Assembly: GCF_000424265.1 (NCBI RefSeq)
Contig: NZ_AUJO01000015.1
Location: 1 to 64,000, forward strand
From: Butyrivibrio sp. WCD3002
Lineage (GTDB): Bacteria; Bacillota; Clostridia; Lachnospirales; Lachnospiraceae
DNA: 64,000 bases
Direction of reading: 5' to 3'
Shown in pieces: positions 1-8,900 of this stretch. A model generated the notes under the pieces. The model made no database searches. It was given only the letters and a program-made list of their open reading frames with translations, and was not told the DNA's origin. Every line of letters begins with the position of its first letter. Position 1 is the stretch's first letter. The position numbers and the translations under genes were made by a program.

Positions 1-19
1 ATTTTATCACAATTAAGGG

Positions 20-25
20 TATAAT
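20..25 (+). promoter_or_regulatory. Candidate -10 box upstream of the first gene
   Basis: A perfect TATAAT lies just inside the left edge and would start transcription near base 32. The -35 region would fall at or beyond the edge and cannot be judged. The box helps decide the start of the following glycosyltransferase: an ATG at 37 would have only about five bases of leader, whereas the ATG at 100 has a leader of about 68 bases and a good ribosome binding site. Confidence 0.35.
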
Positions 26-99
26 ATGAACATAGGATGTCGATAAATAATAATATATGCACACTTTTACAAAAGCTTTCTTTGATGAGGGGAAAAGAC

Positions 100-1653
100 A
101 TGAAAAGCTTCGGAAGATTGTGTGACAGGGTTATTTTGGTTATTAACTCCAACTATCCCAATCGCACCGACGACTATGATAAAAACATTGAAGCTCTTAC
201 TTTGGAATTAAAAGAAAATAAATGGGACTCAGAAGAAGTCCTTTCTCTTGCTGACAATGCTTTTCAAAATGATGTCCAGCTATATATCCTTTTCTTATCT
301 GCAGTTTATCTGTGTACAATGGATTCAGCTTATCTTGTCCAGATTGAGAACATCCTTCTTAAGGATTCTCTTGATATGTCTATGACAACCTCTCTTCTTT
401 TCCAGACCAGATATTTTCGTTTTATTGAAGGAAAAAACGACGACTATCCCTTCAGGAGAAAAGTCTACAGACATATTGCCACTCGATTTCTAAATAAGCT
501 TGGGGCATCAATCGATATGATCCCTTATGATAAGCGCGATCACGAGCTTGTTTTTGTTGTCACAGGGCAGCTCCTTGACGAAAGGCACGCTCCCTCCCGT
601 ATAGTTCTTTCTATTTGCTATTATCTACAGAAATATTTTGGCTATCTGGTTCAGCTCATTGTCACAGGCGAACCCATAGATACCAATGCCACATCTGCCT
701 ATTGGTCAGGTGACATCGTTATGCCTACCTACATGCCCTATTGGGGTGATCAGGTCTATCGTTTTCACGATGAGGATATCCATTACTACCAGATCGATTT
801 AAATAGTTCCACTAAAGAAAAAATCCTTGATGTCATTGGAAAACTATATATTAAAAGACCGGAATTTATCCTTCAGTTTGGCGGGTTTCCAATGACGGAT
901 CTGGTATGGCGGTCAATGTCGACATTTATCTCCATTCCTGCAGGGAATAACTATGATGTGTCAGATGCACATCTTCTTGTTTCTTATCAGAAAAATGATG
1001 CCGATGCAGAAGAAGAGGAAAAATACATACATTCTCTAGGTCAGGAAACCTTATTTATCAATATGCAGGCGCTTCCTCTTACAGAAAACTCAAAGGAAGA
1101 AGAATATACAAAGAAGGCCTTTGGCATAGACCCCGACAGCTTTACAATAGTCATTGCCGGCAACAGGCTCGATGATGAGATAACGGATGAATTCAAGGAT
1201 GTAATGAACAGAATCATAAATGAAAACGATAATGTTACATTTGTCCTTATCGGCAAATATGAATTACCTCTTCCTGAAGGTATTGATTCCCATACCGTCA
1301 GACTTGGTTACAGAGAGGATTTCGTTCAGACAGTCTGCATAACCGATCTTTTCCTAAATCCAAAGCGTGCAGGCGGATCAGGCGGTGCGCTGCGATCCAT
1401 GTCAAACGGAATTCCCGTGATCACTTTACCTGACTGTGATGTAAGCGCATTTACGGGAGAAGACTTTGTATGCGACAGCTATGACGAGATGGTCTCCCTG
1501 ACTCACAGATATATAACAGATGCTGAGTTTTATACATCACAATCTCAAAAAGCCAGACAGCACTTTAATGAACGTAACGTAGGCGTAAATATGAAAGAAC
1601 AGATGCAAAAATTAGTCGACAAAGCACTGGAGATAGGGAGAACCCAGAAATGA
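100..1653 (+). CDS. Glycosyltransferase, GT-B fold (GT4/GT1-like)
   Basis: The C-terminal third looks like a GT-B nucleotide-sugar binding domain. It has a beta-strand/linker (VIAGNRLDDE), a second strand (VTFVLIGKYELP), and a region ending in KRAGGSGGALRSMSNGIPVI, which resembles the conserved part of GT4-type enzymes that holds the donor sugar. The N-terminal half is alpha-helical and not recognised. No signal peptide or membrane segment is seen, so it is probably cytoplasmic, using a sugar nucleotide to extend a glycan or glycosylate a protein. I chose the ATG at 100 because GAGGGG lies seven bases before it. The same frame is open to an ATG at 37 with no clear ribosome binding site, which would add 21 residues. 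The stop overlaps the next gene's start (ATGA), so the two are translationally coupled. Donor and acceptor cannot be told from sequence. Confidence 0.75.
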   Translation: MKSFGRLCDRVILVINSNYPNRTDDYDKNIEALTLELKENKWDSEEVLSLADNAFQNDVQLYILFLSAVYLCTMDSAYLVQIENILLKDSLDMSMTTSLLFQTRYFRFIEGKNDDYPFRRKVYRHIATRFLNKLGASIDMIPYDKRDHELVFVVTGQLLDERHAPSRIVLSICYYLQKYFGYLVQLIVTGEPIDTNATSAYWSGDIVMPTYMPYWGDQVYRFHDEDIHYYQIDLNSSTKEKILDVIGKLYIKRPEFILQFGGFPMTDLVWRSMSTFISIPAGNNYDVSDAHLLVSYQKNDADAEEEEKYIHSLGQETLFINMQALPLTENSKEEEYTKKAFGIDPDSFTIVIAGNRLDDEITDEFKDVMNRIINENDNVTFVLIGKYELPLPEGIDSHTVRLGYREDFVQTVCITDLFLNPKRAGGSGGALRSMSNGIPVITLPDCDVSAFTGEDFVCDSYDEMVSLTHRYITDAEFYTSQSQKARQHFNERNVGVNMKEQMQKLVDKALEIGRTQK

Positions 1654-2789
1654 AAAGGATAAATATCACACAGTCATCCATGCCGTCCTATGAAGAATAT
1701 ATTGAAGCAATAAAACCCCTTTGGGACTCCCACTGGCTCACAAACATGGGCAATTACCATCAGGAGCTTGAAAACAAACTGAGGGAATATCTTGATGTTC
1801 CCTTTGTATCCCTCATGGTAAACGGTCATATGTCTCTGGAGCTCACGCTGCAGTCCTTTGGTTTTCCTGAGGGGAGTGAAGTTATCACTACGCCCTTTAC
1901 CTTTATTTCCACTACTCACGCAATAGTACGAAACAGATTAGAGCCTATCTTCTGTGATATCAAGCCGGAGGACGGCACTATTGATGAGTCGAAAATCGAG
2001 GATCTTATCACTGAAAAAACCGTGGCCATTATGCCTGTCCACGTGTACGGCAATATATGCGATTATGAAAAAATCGAGGATATCGCATATAAATACGGGC
2101 TTAAGGTAATATATGACGCGGCCCACGCCTTTGGCGAAAGGATAACCATAGCGGATCCTTCAGGCCAAAAGAAGGAAACTGTCGGAGTAGGCAATCTCGG
2201 AGATGCATCCATCTTCAGTTTCCATGCCACAAAGGTATTCAACACCATAGAAGGCGGTGCTGCTGTTTTCTCAAACCCTGCTCTCTATGATAAGCTTTAT
2301 AACCTGAAAAACTTTGGCATCAGAGGCGAGGAACTGGTTGTAGAGGTTGGTGCCAATGCAAAAATGAACGAGTTCTGCGCAATAATGGGACTTTGTAATC
2401 TTAAGCACATCGACGATTCCATAGCTTCAAGAAAAAAATGTGCTAAGAGATATGACGATGCTCTTGCATCCGCTAAGGGAATAAGCTTTCTTACTCAGAG
2501 AGCTGATTCTTCAAAAAATTACGCCTACTATCCGATTGTTATTGAAGAAAGCTATGGACAAACCAGAGATTTCCTTTATGAAAAGCTGAGAGCAAATAAT
2601 ATTTTCTCAAGAAAGTATTTTCATCCTATTACATCAGATCAGGCCTGCTTTAAAAACAAATACAAGAACTGCAATCTTGATATCGCGAGAGATCTTTCAA
2701 AGAAAGTTCTTGTGCTTCCGATCTTCGAGGCTATGCCGCAGGAGAGCCAGGATAAAATAATAGACATAGTACTTAACCCTGCAAAATAG
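1650..2789 (+). CDS. DegT/DnrJ/EryC1/StrS family aminotransferase
   Basis: This is a 379-residue PLP-dependent sugar aminotransferase of normal family length. The PLP-binding Asp is in YDAAHAFGE (about residue 155) and the Schiff-base Lys in FSFHATKVFNTIEGGAA (about residue 190). The family transfers an amino group, usually from glutamate, to a 4-keto (or 3-keto) nucleotide sugar. The start is fixed by a four-base ATGA overlap with the upstream glycosyltransferase, making a two-gene unit that probably belongs to a glycan locus extending to the left. No dehydratase that would make its keto substrate is seen beside it. The sugar is unknown; VioA/FdtB-like activity is possible but not shown. The next gene, queT, has its own promoter, so this unit ends here. 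Confidence 0.88.
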   Translation: MKRINITQSSMPSYEEYIEAIKPLWDSHWLTNMGNYHQELENKLREYLDVPFVSLMVNGHMSLELTLQSFGFPEGSEVITTPFTFISTTHAIVRNRLEPIFCDIKPEDGTIDESKIEDLITEKTVAIMPVHVYGNICDYEKIEDIAYKYGLKVIYDAAHAFGERITIADPSGQKKETVGVGNLGDASIFSFHATKVFNTIEGGAAVFSNPALYDKLYNLKNFGIRGEELVVEVGANAKMNEFCAIMGLCNLKHIDDSIASRKKCAKRYDDALASAKGISFLTQRADSSKNYAYYPIVIEESYGQTRDFLYEKLRANNIFSRKYFHPITSDQACFKNKYKNCNLDIARDLSKKVLVLPIFEAMPQESQDKIIDIVLNPAK

Positions 2790-2792
2790 TGC

Positions 2793-2821
2793 TTGCTATT
2801 AATTCGGTGTGGTGTTATATT
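2793..2821 (+). promoter_or_regulatory. Promoter of queT
   Basis: TTGCTA at 2793-2798 and TATATT at 2816-2821 are separated by exactly 17 bases. The -10 is preceded by TGT, giving an extended -10 (TGnTATATT). Transcription should start near 2828, leaving a leader of about 80 bases before the queT ATG at 2908. The start of the folded leader agrees with this. Confidence 0.65.
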
Positions 2822-2827
2822 AGCATA

Positions 2828-2907
2828 CGCTACATTTTTAATACGAGTGTTTACGATCTGTTTAACAGATCTTCCTTCCCACTCGCAAAAACCTAAAGGA
2901 GAAAGAA
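2828..2907 (+). ncRNA. Structured queT leader, candidate preQ1-type riboswitch
   Basis: The leader can fold into an H-type pseudoknot that hides the ribosome binding site. CGAGTG (2844-2849) pairs with CACTCG (2880-2885). The loop holds an inner hairpin, GATCTG/CAGATC (2855-2860 with 2866-2871). TTCCTT (2872-2877) can pair with AAGGAG (2896-2901), which is the ribosome binding site. The segment between the outer stem and the ribosome binding site is A-rich (CAAAAACCTA), as in preQ1 riboswitches, where an A-rich tail lines the stem. The downstream gene is queT, a known partner of preQ1 riboswitches. Which preQ1 class this matches, if any, cannot be settled by eye; the inner hairpin position differs from textbook preQ1-I. 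The fold is seen; the ligand is inferred. Confidence 0.55.
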
Positions 2908-3405
2908 ATGAAAAAGAATGTATTATTTATGACTCAGGCAGCCATTATCGCTGCTATCTATGTTGTGCTTACCATGATGGTAGCAACAGTCAACCTTGCA
3001 AGCGGTGCTATTCAGTTCCGCGTATCCGAAGCACTTTGCGTACTTCCATTTTTCACACCTGCTGCTGTTCCGGGCGTTATCATCGGATGCTTCCTTAGTA
3101 ACGTACTTACAGGCTGTGCACTTCCGGACATCATTTTTGGAACACTTGCTACAGCAATAGCTGCGGTAGTTTCTTACAAGCTTAAGAATCACAGATTCCT
3201 TGTAACACTTCCGCCTGTTATCTCAAACGCACTTATTATTCCTTTTGTACTTAAGTTTGCGTATGGTATGGAAGGTACCATTCCGTTCTTTATGGTTACA
3301 GTTGCTGCCGGAGAGATTCTTGCATGTGTTATCTGCGGATCAATCCTGATCACAGCTCTTATGCCTGTTCGCAAGTATATTTTCAGCGCTGAAGCTGCAA
3401 ACTAA
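2908..3405 (+). CDS. queT: QueT family queuosine-precursor ECF transporter S component
   Basis: This 165-residue, very hydrophobic protein has about five to six membrane segments. The N-terminal part is typical of the QueT family (ALCVLPFFTPAAVPGVIIGC; SNVLTG near residues 64-69). QueT is the substrate-binding S component of an energy-coupling-factor importer, taking up a queuosine precursor such as preQ1 or preQ0 for tRNA wobble modification. It works with ECF ATPases and EcfT encoded elsewhere; none is in this window. AGGAG lies six bases before the ATG. The gene is monocistronic, with its own promoter, a structured leader and a strong terminator immediately after it, so it is probably controlled by a riboswitch acting on translation initiation. 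Confidence 0.9.
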   Translation: MKKNVLFMTQAAIIAAIYVVLTMMVATVNLASGAIQFRVSEALCVLPFFTPAAVPGVIIGCFLSNVLTGCALPDIIFGTLATAIAAVVSYKLKNHRFLVTLPPVISNALIIPFVLKFAYGMEGTIPFFMVTVAAGEILACVICGSILITALMPVRKYIFSAEAAN

Positions 3406-3422
3406 TATTATATTCATGAGTC

Positions 3423-3464
3423 AAAAAAGCGGCGGATTAAAATAATCAAATCCGCCGCTTTTTC
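3423..3464. terminator. Bidirectional intrinsic terminator
   Basis: AAGCGGCGGATT and AATCCGCCGCTT form a 12-bp GC-rich stem with a ten-base loop, bordered by A5 on one side and T5 on the other. It can therefore end both queT (+) and the convergent EF-hand-like gene (-), whose stop codon begins at 3469. Confidence 0.9.
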
Positions 3465-3468
3465 ATGT

Positions 3469-4488
3469 CTACGATATCTTTGCCATATCTATCTGATGCA
3501 CTACCCCCGCTTCTCCTGTGGACTCTTTTAAAAAGACTCCGCTTGATCTGAACTGGGCATTTATCATGAAATCATTTCCTCTTGATGTAAACTGCGTATC
3601 TGCTTTTCCAAGATAGATTGCTCCTACATCCGCTTCCTTCAGTGTCATAAGTGTTTCATTTCCGTTTTCATCATGGCACCAGACCCTGAGCTTTTCATAG
3701 ATTTCATCAGCTTCATCTATCCAGTCGTTATTATCCTTATCGAATTCTGCCAGCTCTGCAAAGCCATCGCCGGTTCTTGCCCCAAAGAGCTCTGTTCCAT
3801 TATTTATAACACCGTCACCGTTTCTGTCATAAGAAAGGAAGCCGCTTCCTGAATCAAGTCTTCTTATTTTATCTTCTGTGCCGTCTGCGTCCAGATCAAA
3901 CACAAAGGACTGATCCGATACGCTGGTCACTCCGCTGCCGACATTTATTACCAGGGGATCGATAAGCTCTGCAGGCTGCATATGAGTTATTCCGATGGAC
4001 TCACAGAATTTACTTGTCATGGATACATTTATTCCAAAATGAAGCTCTCTCCCATCCGCTGTCATGGCAGTTCCCTGGGCTTCAAAGGCTGTATGCTCCT
4101 CTTCAATGTGGGTGTAGGTTGCTGTAGTAACGCTCATAAGCTGATAGGAGCCGCCATTCATTTTTGCGGTTAACTCCTTCATGTACTCGTTCATTTTATT
4201 GTTTTTTCCTTCACCGCCTCCAAACAATATCTGCATAATGTTTAACAGCTTTTCTACTATCTGCCGCCTGAGCTCATCTATCTCCGATACCTTCTTATCC
4301 ACAGGCGTATCACTCATCACGGCAAATTCACCGTCTGCATTATAATTGGTAAACAGCACATCCTTGAAATCCGCTACCCCTTCACTTTTGTTACTGATGG
4401 AAGTCATCCCTTTCTCCATGCGGAATTCGGAGCGTGACACATACTTTCTCTCCGAAACCAAATTGATGTTGCTACTGGCAATTCTCAT
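3469..4488 (-). CDS. Protein with EF-hand-like calcium-binding loops, function unknown
   Basis: Residues here count from the ATG at 4488, which I chose because GGAGGG lies six bases before it; an in-frame ATG two codons earlier has no spacing. The first half is helical and unrecognised, with a G/E/K-rich stretch near residues 90-98. The second half has Asp/Gly-rich loops like those in EF-hand and dockerin-type calcium sites: DLDADGTED (about 198-206), DRNGDGVINNGTE (about 221-233), DKDNNDWIDEAD (about 251-262) and a weaker HDENGNE. The VFDLDADG...LDSGSGFLSYDRNGDGVINNGTELFG arrangement resembles the C-terminal part of some VCBS/RTX-associated proteins. There is no signal peptide or membrane segment, so export would need another route. 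The gene stands alone between a terminator and a divergent PilZ gene. Confidence 0.7.
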   Translation of the reverse strand: MRIASSNINLVSERKYVSRSEFRMEKGMTSISNKSEGVADFKDVLFTNYNADGEFAVMSDTPVDKKVSEIDELRRQIVEKLLNIMQILFGGGEGKNNKMNEYMKELTAKMNGGSYQLMSVTTATYTHIEEEHTAFEAQGTAMTADGRELHFGINVSMTSKFCESIGITHMQPAELIDPLVINVGSGVTSVSDQSFVFDLDADGTEDKIRRLDSGSGFLSYDRNGDGVINNGTELFGARTGDGFAELAEFDKDNNDWIDEADEIYEKLRVWCHDENGNETLMTLKEADVGAIYLGKADTQFTSRGNDFMINAQFRSSGVFLKESTGEAGVVHQIDMAKIS

Positions 4489-4533
4489 AAGCATCCCTCC
4501 ATATTAAATGAAAAAAACACAACACTTAACTAA

Positions 4534-4603
4534 GCTATGCCCATTTTGAGAATTACTTTTCTGGTAAAAAAAGAAACCGGGCATAACTATATAAGCTCTG
4601 CCC
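4534..4603. other. Intergenic inverted repeats with alternative pairing
   Basis: The divergent gap between the EF-hand-like gene and the PilZ gene holds TATGCCC (4534-4540), GGGCATA (4579-4585) and TGCCC (4599-4603). GGGCA can pair with either partner, giving two mutually exclusive hairpins. The elements lie upstream of the PilZ promoter. Whether they act in DNA or RNA is unknown. Confidence 0.3.
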
Positions 4604-4651
4604 AGCTTCTGATTCTTATATCGTCATTTCGCTCTTTTTTTATTAGCATTG

Positions 4652-4660
4652 TGGTATAAT
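4652..4660 (+). promoter_or_regulatory. Extended -10 promoter of the PilZ gene
   Basis: TGGTATAAT is a perfect extended -10. The predicted start of transcription falls on or beside the A of the ATG at 4667, so the mRNA would be leaderless. There is no convincing -35, which an extended -10 does not need. Confidence 0.6.
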
Positions 4661-4666
4661 ATTTTT

Positions 4667-5980
4667 ATGAAACTCAGTGACGTAATGAAAGATTCCAAAA
4701 TAAAAATTCACGCTAGTATTAACGGACATGGGATTCTTCTCATAACCAAGGCTGCCATCGGTGTTCGAGACGGCCTGTTAGTTGAGTCTTTAACTTATTT
4801 TGATCATGATCTCACGTTTCGTGAACCCTGCAAAATAATCGCAGTCAACAAAAGAGACGGCAGAAGCTATCAGTTTGAATCAAAATCCATCGGTCCTGTA
4901 GAAACAAAATACGGTAAGTACCACCTTATAAGATGTCCTGAGGATGGTCTTGTGATCAACAGAAGACAGGCTGAACGCTACGACATCGATAAGCTTGGTG
5001 TTATTCGAATCGGTAAAGAAGGCGATATCAGAAATGCACTTGTATATGATATCTCCATGAAGGGAATTGCATTCATTCTGGATAATGACGCTGTGTGCAG
5101 AGTAGGCGACCATATCACGGCTTCCTTCAGATATGATCCGAACTACTTCCATTTCTATGCCTGCGAGGCCACCGTCGTAAGAGTTTTCACACTTGATAAT
5201 CAGCTGGCGATCGGTTGTACCCTTGATTCTATGGGTGCTGATCTTGTTACGCTTATAAGTAATAAAAAGAAAGAGAAAGCCGGCATTAAGATTAATGATA
5301 TTCTGAATTATTCTCAGTCATCTGATGAGGCCGTAGCATCGGGAGATAAGATTCCTGTTAACTATGTTCCTCCGATTCCTGCTGCCGAGTCTGATGATAT
5401 TACAAGGCGTCTTGCCGAGCAGCTTCTGTCACCGGATGATGCCGCAGATCTTATTCCTGAGCGCGGAGAAAATGAAATCATAAGATCAAGAGCAAGCCGT
5501 GTTGCTGATGCTCATAATATACCCGAGATAGCAGATAATCGAAAGGATAAGACTCCTGCTTCAGATTCTTCTGCAAGGCAGGGATCACTGTCCATTGAAC
5601 AGCTTGTTGATCCGAATGATCTGGCAGAGCTCCAGTCTATAGAAGACAGGACTCCCTCAAAGGCAAAAGCAAATCAGGAGCCAAAACAAGCGCAGACTGC
5701 TACGCAAAAGCCTGAGTCCGCAGCTCCTTCCGCAGCCGCAAAAAAACAGGCAAGCTCTTACGATCCTGCCCGTTCTCTTGCAAATGCAGCTAATGCAAAT
5801 AATTCAAAGGTTCATCTAAAGAGCGCTGCTCCCTCTGAATTTGATGGATATTTCAATCAGAAGGGCAATGCCGTTGATGAAAGCCTCTTCATAAAAGGAA
5901 ACAAAGAAGATGGCTTCCTGACTCCCGAGCAGATAGCTGATATCATTGATCTCGAGAGAATAAATAAAAGTGAATTTTAA
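4667..5980 (+). CDS. PilZ domain protein with long disordered tail
   Basis: This is a probable c-di-GMP receptor of 437 residues. An N-terminal domain (about 10-90) resembling the YcgR-N/PilZN fold precedes a PilZ domain (about 95-205) with both c-di-GMP contacts: RRQAER (R-x3-R, about 99-104) and DISMKG (D-x-S-x2-G, about 128-133). Residues about 215-400 are Ala/Ser/Glu/Lys-rich and probably disordered; a short conserved-looking acidic C-terminus follows. YcgR-type proteins slow or steer flagella when c-di-GMP rises, but this tail is unusual and the output could be something else. I took the ATG at 4667; an upstream TTG in the same frame lies inside the promoter. No ribosome binding site is visible, consistent with leaderless translation. 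The stop overlaps that of the convergent GH115 gene. Confidence 0.85.
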   Translation: MKLSDVMKDSKIKIHASINGHGILLITKAAIGVRDGLLVESLTYFDHDLTFREPCKIIAVNKRDGRSYQFESKSIGPVETKYGKYHLIRCPEDGLVINRRQAERYDIDKLGVIRIGKEGDIRNALVYDISMKGIAFILDNDAVCRVGDHITASFRYDPNYFHFYACEATVVRVFTLDNQLAIGCTLDSMGADLVTLISNKKKEKAGIKINDILNYSQSSDEAVASGDKIPVNYVPPIPAAESDDITRRLAEQLLSPDDAADLIPERGENEIIRSRASRVADAHNIPEIADNRKDKTPASDSSARQGSLSIEQLVDPNDLAELQSIEDRTPSKAKANQEPKQAQTATQKPESAAPSAAAKKQASSYDPARSLANAANANNSKVHLKSAAPSEFDGYFNQKGNAVDESLFIKGNKEDGFLTPEQIADIIDLERINKSEF

Positions 5981-8900
5981 GCCATTGCCGGCGGCATTCC
6001 ATCTGTAGATGTTATAAAGAACTGCTCTACACGGATGCCGGCTGACATAGCATAATATCTAAGGGTATGTCTTCCGTTTCGAAGCTTCACATCCACCAGA
6101 GGTACCCAGCGCCAGATGTTCTCAGCTGAGAATCTCCAGATTCCCTGGCCACCGTAAAGGTCCTGCTCTGAGTATATCTTGTCATCAATGCCTATTGTGA
6201 AGTGCGATTTTGCAGCATCCCACATAAGAACCCTAGCCCATATACGGTAGGTTCCTCCCCTTGCTTCAAATACATAGTGAAGTGAAGGGGCTTTTTTTAT
6301 GGCACTTGTACCGCCCCATTTTGTCTTGTGGAAATTCTCAAGCGCCGCCTCATCTCTTATATACATTGCAAGGCCTGTCTCCCCGTGGGAGGGCGAATTA
6401 CAGTAATCCCAAAGATCACTCTCAGTATATGCAGCCTTGGATCCGCAAAGGGCAGAAGCTGCTTCTATGAGAATTCTTCCATCCTTTTCCTGCATGGGGT
6501 GAAGTCCCTGAGCAAGGATCTCGGAAGCCGGGATAGGTGTTCCATAATGACTGAGGAATTCCATATGTTCACCGATTCCATCGCCCTTCTGCTTTCTCAG
6601 GGCATAGTATACGGGTCTTGGCGGCAGCTCATAAGCTTCCTTACCATAGAAATCCCATGAAAATCCCGCAGCATCAAAGGAAAGGGGAAGGCGCAGATCG
6701 CCGCCTCTGATTCCAAGTGTATTTTCTCTTCTCTCCTTTGTATAAATAACAAATCTTGAGAACGCAAAATACTTGTCCACTGCGTGGAATATAATTCTGT
6801 GGGCACCGGCCTTTATGTTTGGAAGACGCAGATAAAGCTTATCCACATTATTTCTTACGTTATTCTTCCAATCACCCTTATACTCATCGATGGACTCGGA
6901 TTCTATCAGCTCCGCAGGATTTTCATCCACGGATACTCCTATTCTAATCCTGCCCATGGCATTAAGAGACGGGAATCTGTGAAGCTCCAAAAGGAACGCA
7001 CCCTCACTGGTAACCGTTACCTCATAGGTAAGAGTTGCCCTCTCCATTCTTGCTTCTACAAGAGATCCTCTGTTTCTTCCAAGGTTCGGAATGCGAATCC
7101 ATGCACCGGAAAGATCCCTTACCATGTCGGCCTCGATTCGGAGCATTCCGTCATCCTCCATGTGCGGAGGGAAGACAATATTGTTTTGTCCAAGAAGAGT
7201 TATGCCTCTGAAAAGTCTGATCTCTACAGGTATAACACAGCTTTCACCTGTCATGAGAGCCATGATATGTATTTCATCCTTGATGGAAACTATCTTATCC
7301 TCAGGCTTAACATCGCCCCTTTCGGACATCTGGGTAATCATTTCCGGAACGGATTCCCAGTCTACCTCAAGAAGGATTCTTTCTTCGCCCTTTATTCTGA
7401 TGTCGCCATGACCCTCAAAGCCTACTATGCTATCCTCAGCAATTCTGAGCCATCCCGGCAGATCAACCGTTACCACGATTTCATTCTCGCCGGCATTTGC
7501 AATTTCAAACCACTTTTCAACGGGCTTAACAAAGGTAATGGCACTGTCATCGTTCTGACAGGTGATTATCAGATGGTCCGCTGCCTTCTCAAGGGGAGGC
7601 TTGCAGGCCGGATACATGGCAGTTCGCGGCGGCGGAAAATCCTCAGGGGTAAGTATTCCATCCCATTTTCCGTTTGCCATAACATGGTTGTAGAAGTAAA
7701 GCATACCTCTTCTTGCATGGTCAAAGGACAGCGCTTTTTCCGTATAATCGGCGGCACTGTGGGTCTTACCCTGTCTCATGCAGAGGTTACTTCTGTCCGC
7801 ATAATAATACATGGTATAGGTATAATATGCGGCGTGAATTTTCATAAGTATAAGCTGGAAAAACGCATCCTTCTCGTTGTCCGGAAGAGAATGGTAGATA
7901 CGGTTTCCTGTTTTAAACATATATTCATAGCGGTGAATTCTGCTTACCGCCTCGTCTGTATAAGCAGTCTGTGAAAAAGCATCCACATCCATCTGCTCGA
8001 CCTTGCGCACATTGGTAAGCTGGTCAAACTCAACCAAAAGGGGAGCCAGCTTCTTTCCATGTCTTCCGCTGAAGGTCTCATCTATCCACTGGGCAAGGAA
8101 TTGCACCTCATCACCGCAGATAGTGTTTTCTTTTCCTATATCCCATGCCAGCTGGGCATAGTAGGTAATCTGCTGCTCAAGGGGTTTTATCGCACCAAAG
8201 TTTGTTACCCAGAGCTTTCTGATTCCCTCCTCGTATGCCTTTTTCAGCTCGTTACGGGTCTGAGCAAGGGGCACGGAACAGATGAAAAGATATGACTGTC
8301 CTGGCGGTGCCCAATAGGAATTGTGATAATAAATACCGTTTCCGCCGGGGCGTCTCTTCTCTTCCTCATTAGGATATCTTCTGACATGACCGTAATTATC
8401 ATTAACCCATATAAGGGTATAATCATCCGGAACATGTAATCCGTTATCATATAATTCAAGAACTTCCTTGTAGGGAACGAAAATACGCATGGGCTTATAA
8501 TCTAAGGTTGTATCAAGAATCTCCTGCTGGATTTCCATTACATCCTCTAAAAGCTCTATCTTTCCTCTAAGGAGGTCATCCCCCTGAAGTCCCGAAAGGG
8601 CAACGGTCTCAAAGCCCGAATCGTGAATTCCGCGCATTCCGAGAGTATAGGTAACCTCATAGTCCTTATTCTGTTCAACACTCTCACGCCAATATTCGAT
8701 TATTGCGTCACGGCTTTTATCTGAGGCAGTGATATCATATCTGACATCGCTGTAGCCCTTTTTCTCAAGCCATGGTCTCCACTCCTTATTGTTGCTGCGC
8801 ATCAGCATGTCGCAGTGGGAGGAACCCACTACTATGCCCATCTTGTTAGCAAGAGCACCATTCTGTTTGTCGGCATTAAAGGAGTTCACATGCATGGCAG

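Noticed and set aside
37..99. Extra 21 residues at the start of the first glycosyltransferase
   Set aside because: The ATG at 37 has no ribosome binding site and a leader of about five bases; the ATG at 100 has a strong one. Not excluded, only less likely.
2793..3098. Open frame overlapping the queT promoter and leader
   Set aside because: It reads across the promoter and riboswitch-like leader, lacks a ribosome binding site, and overlaps queT in another frame.
6784..7974. Long open frame (396 codons) on the plus strand inside the GH115 gene
   Set aside because: It lies wholly antisense to a strongly supported enzyme, has no ribosome binding site, and its translation has no recognisable domain.
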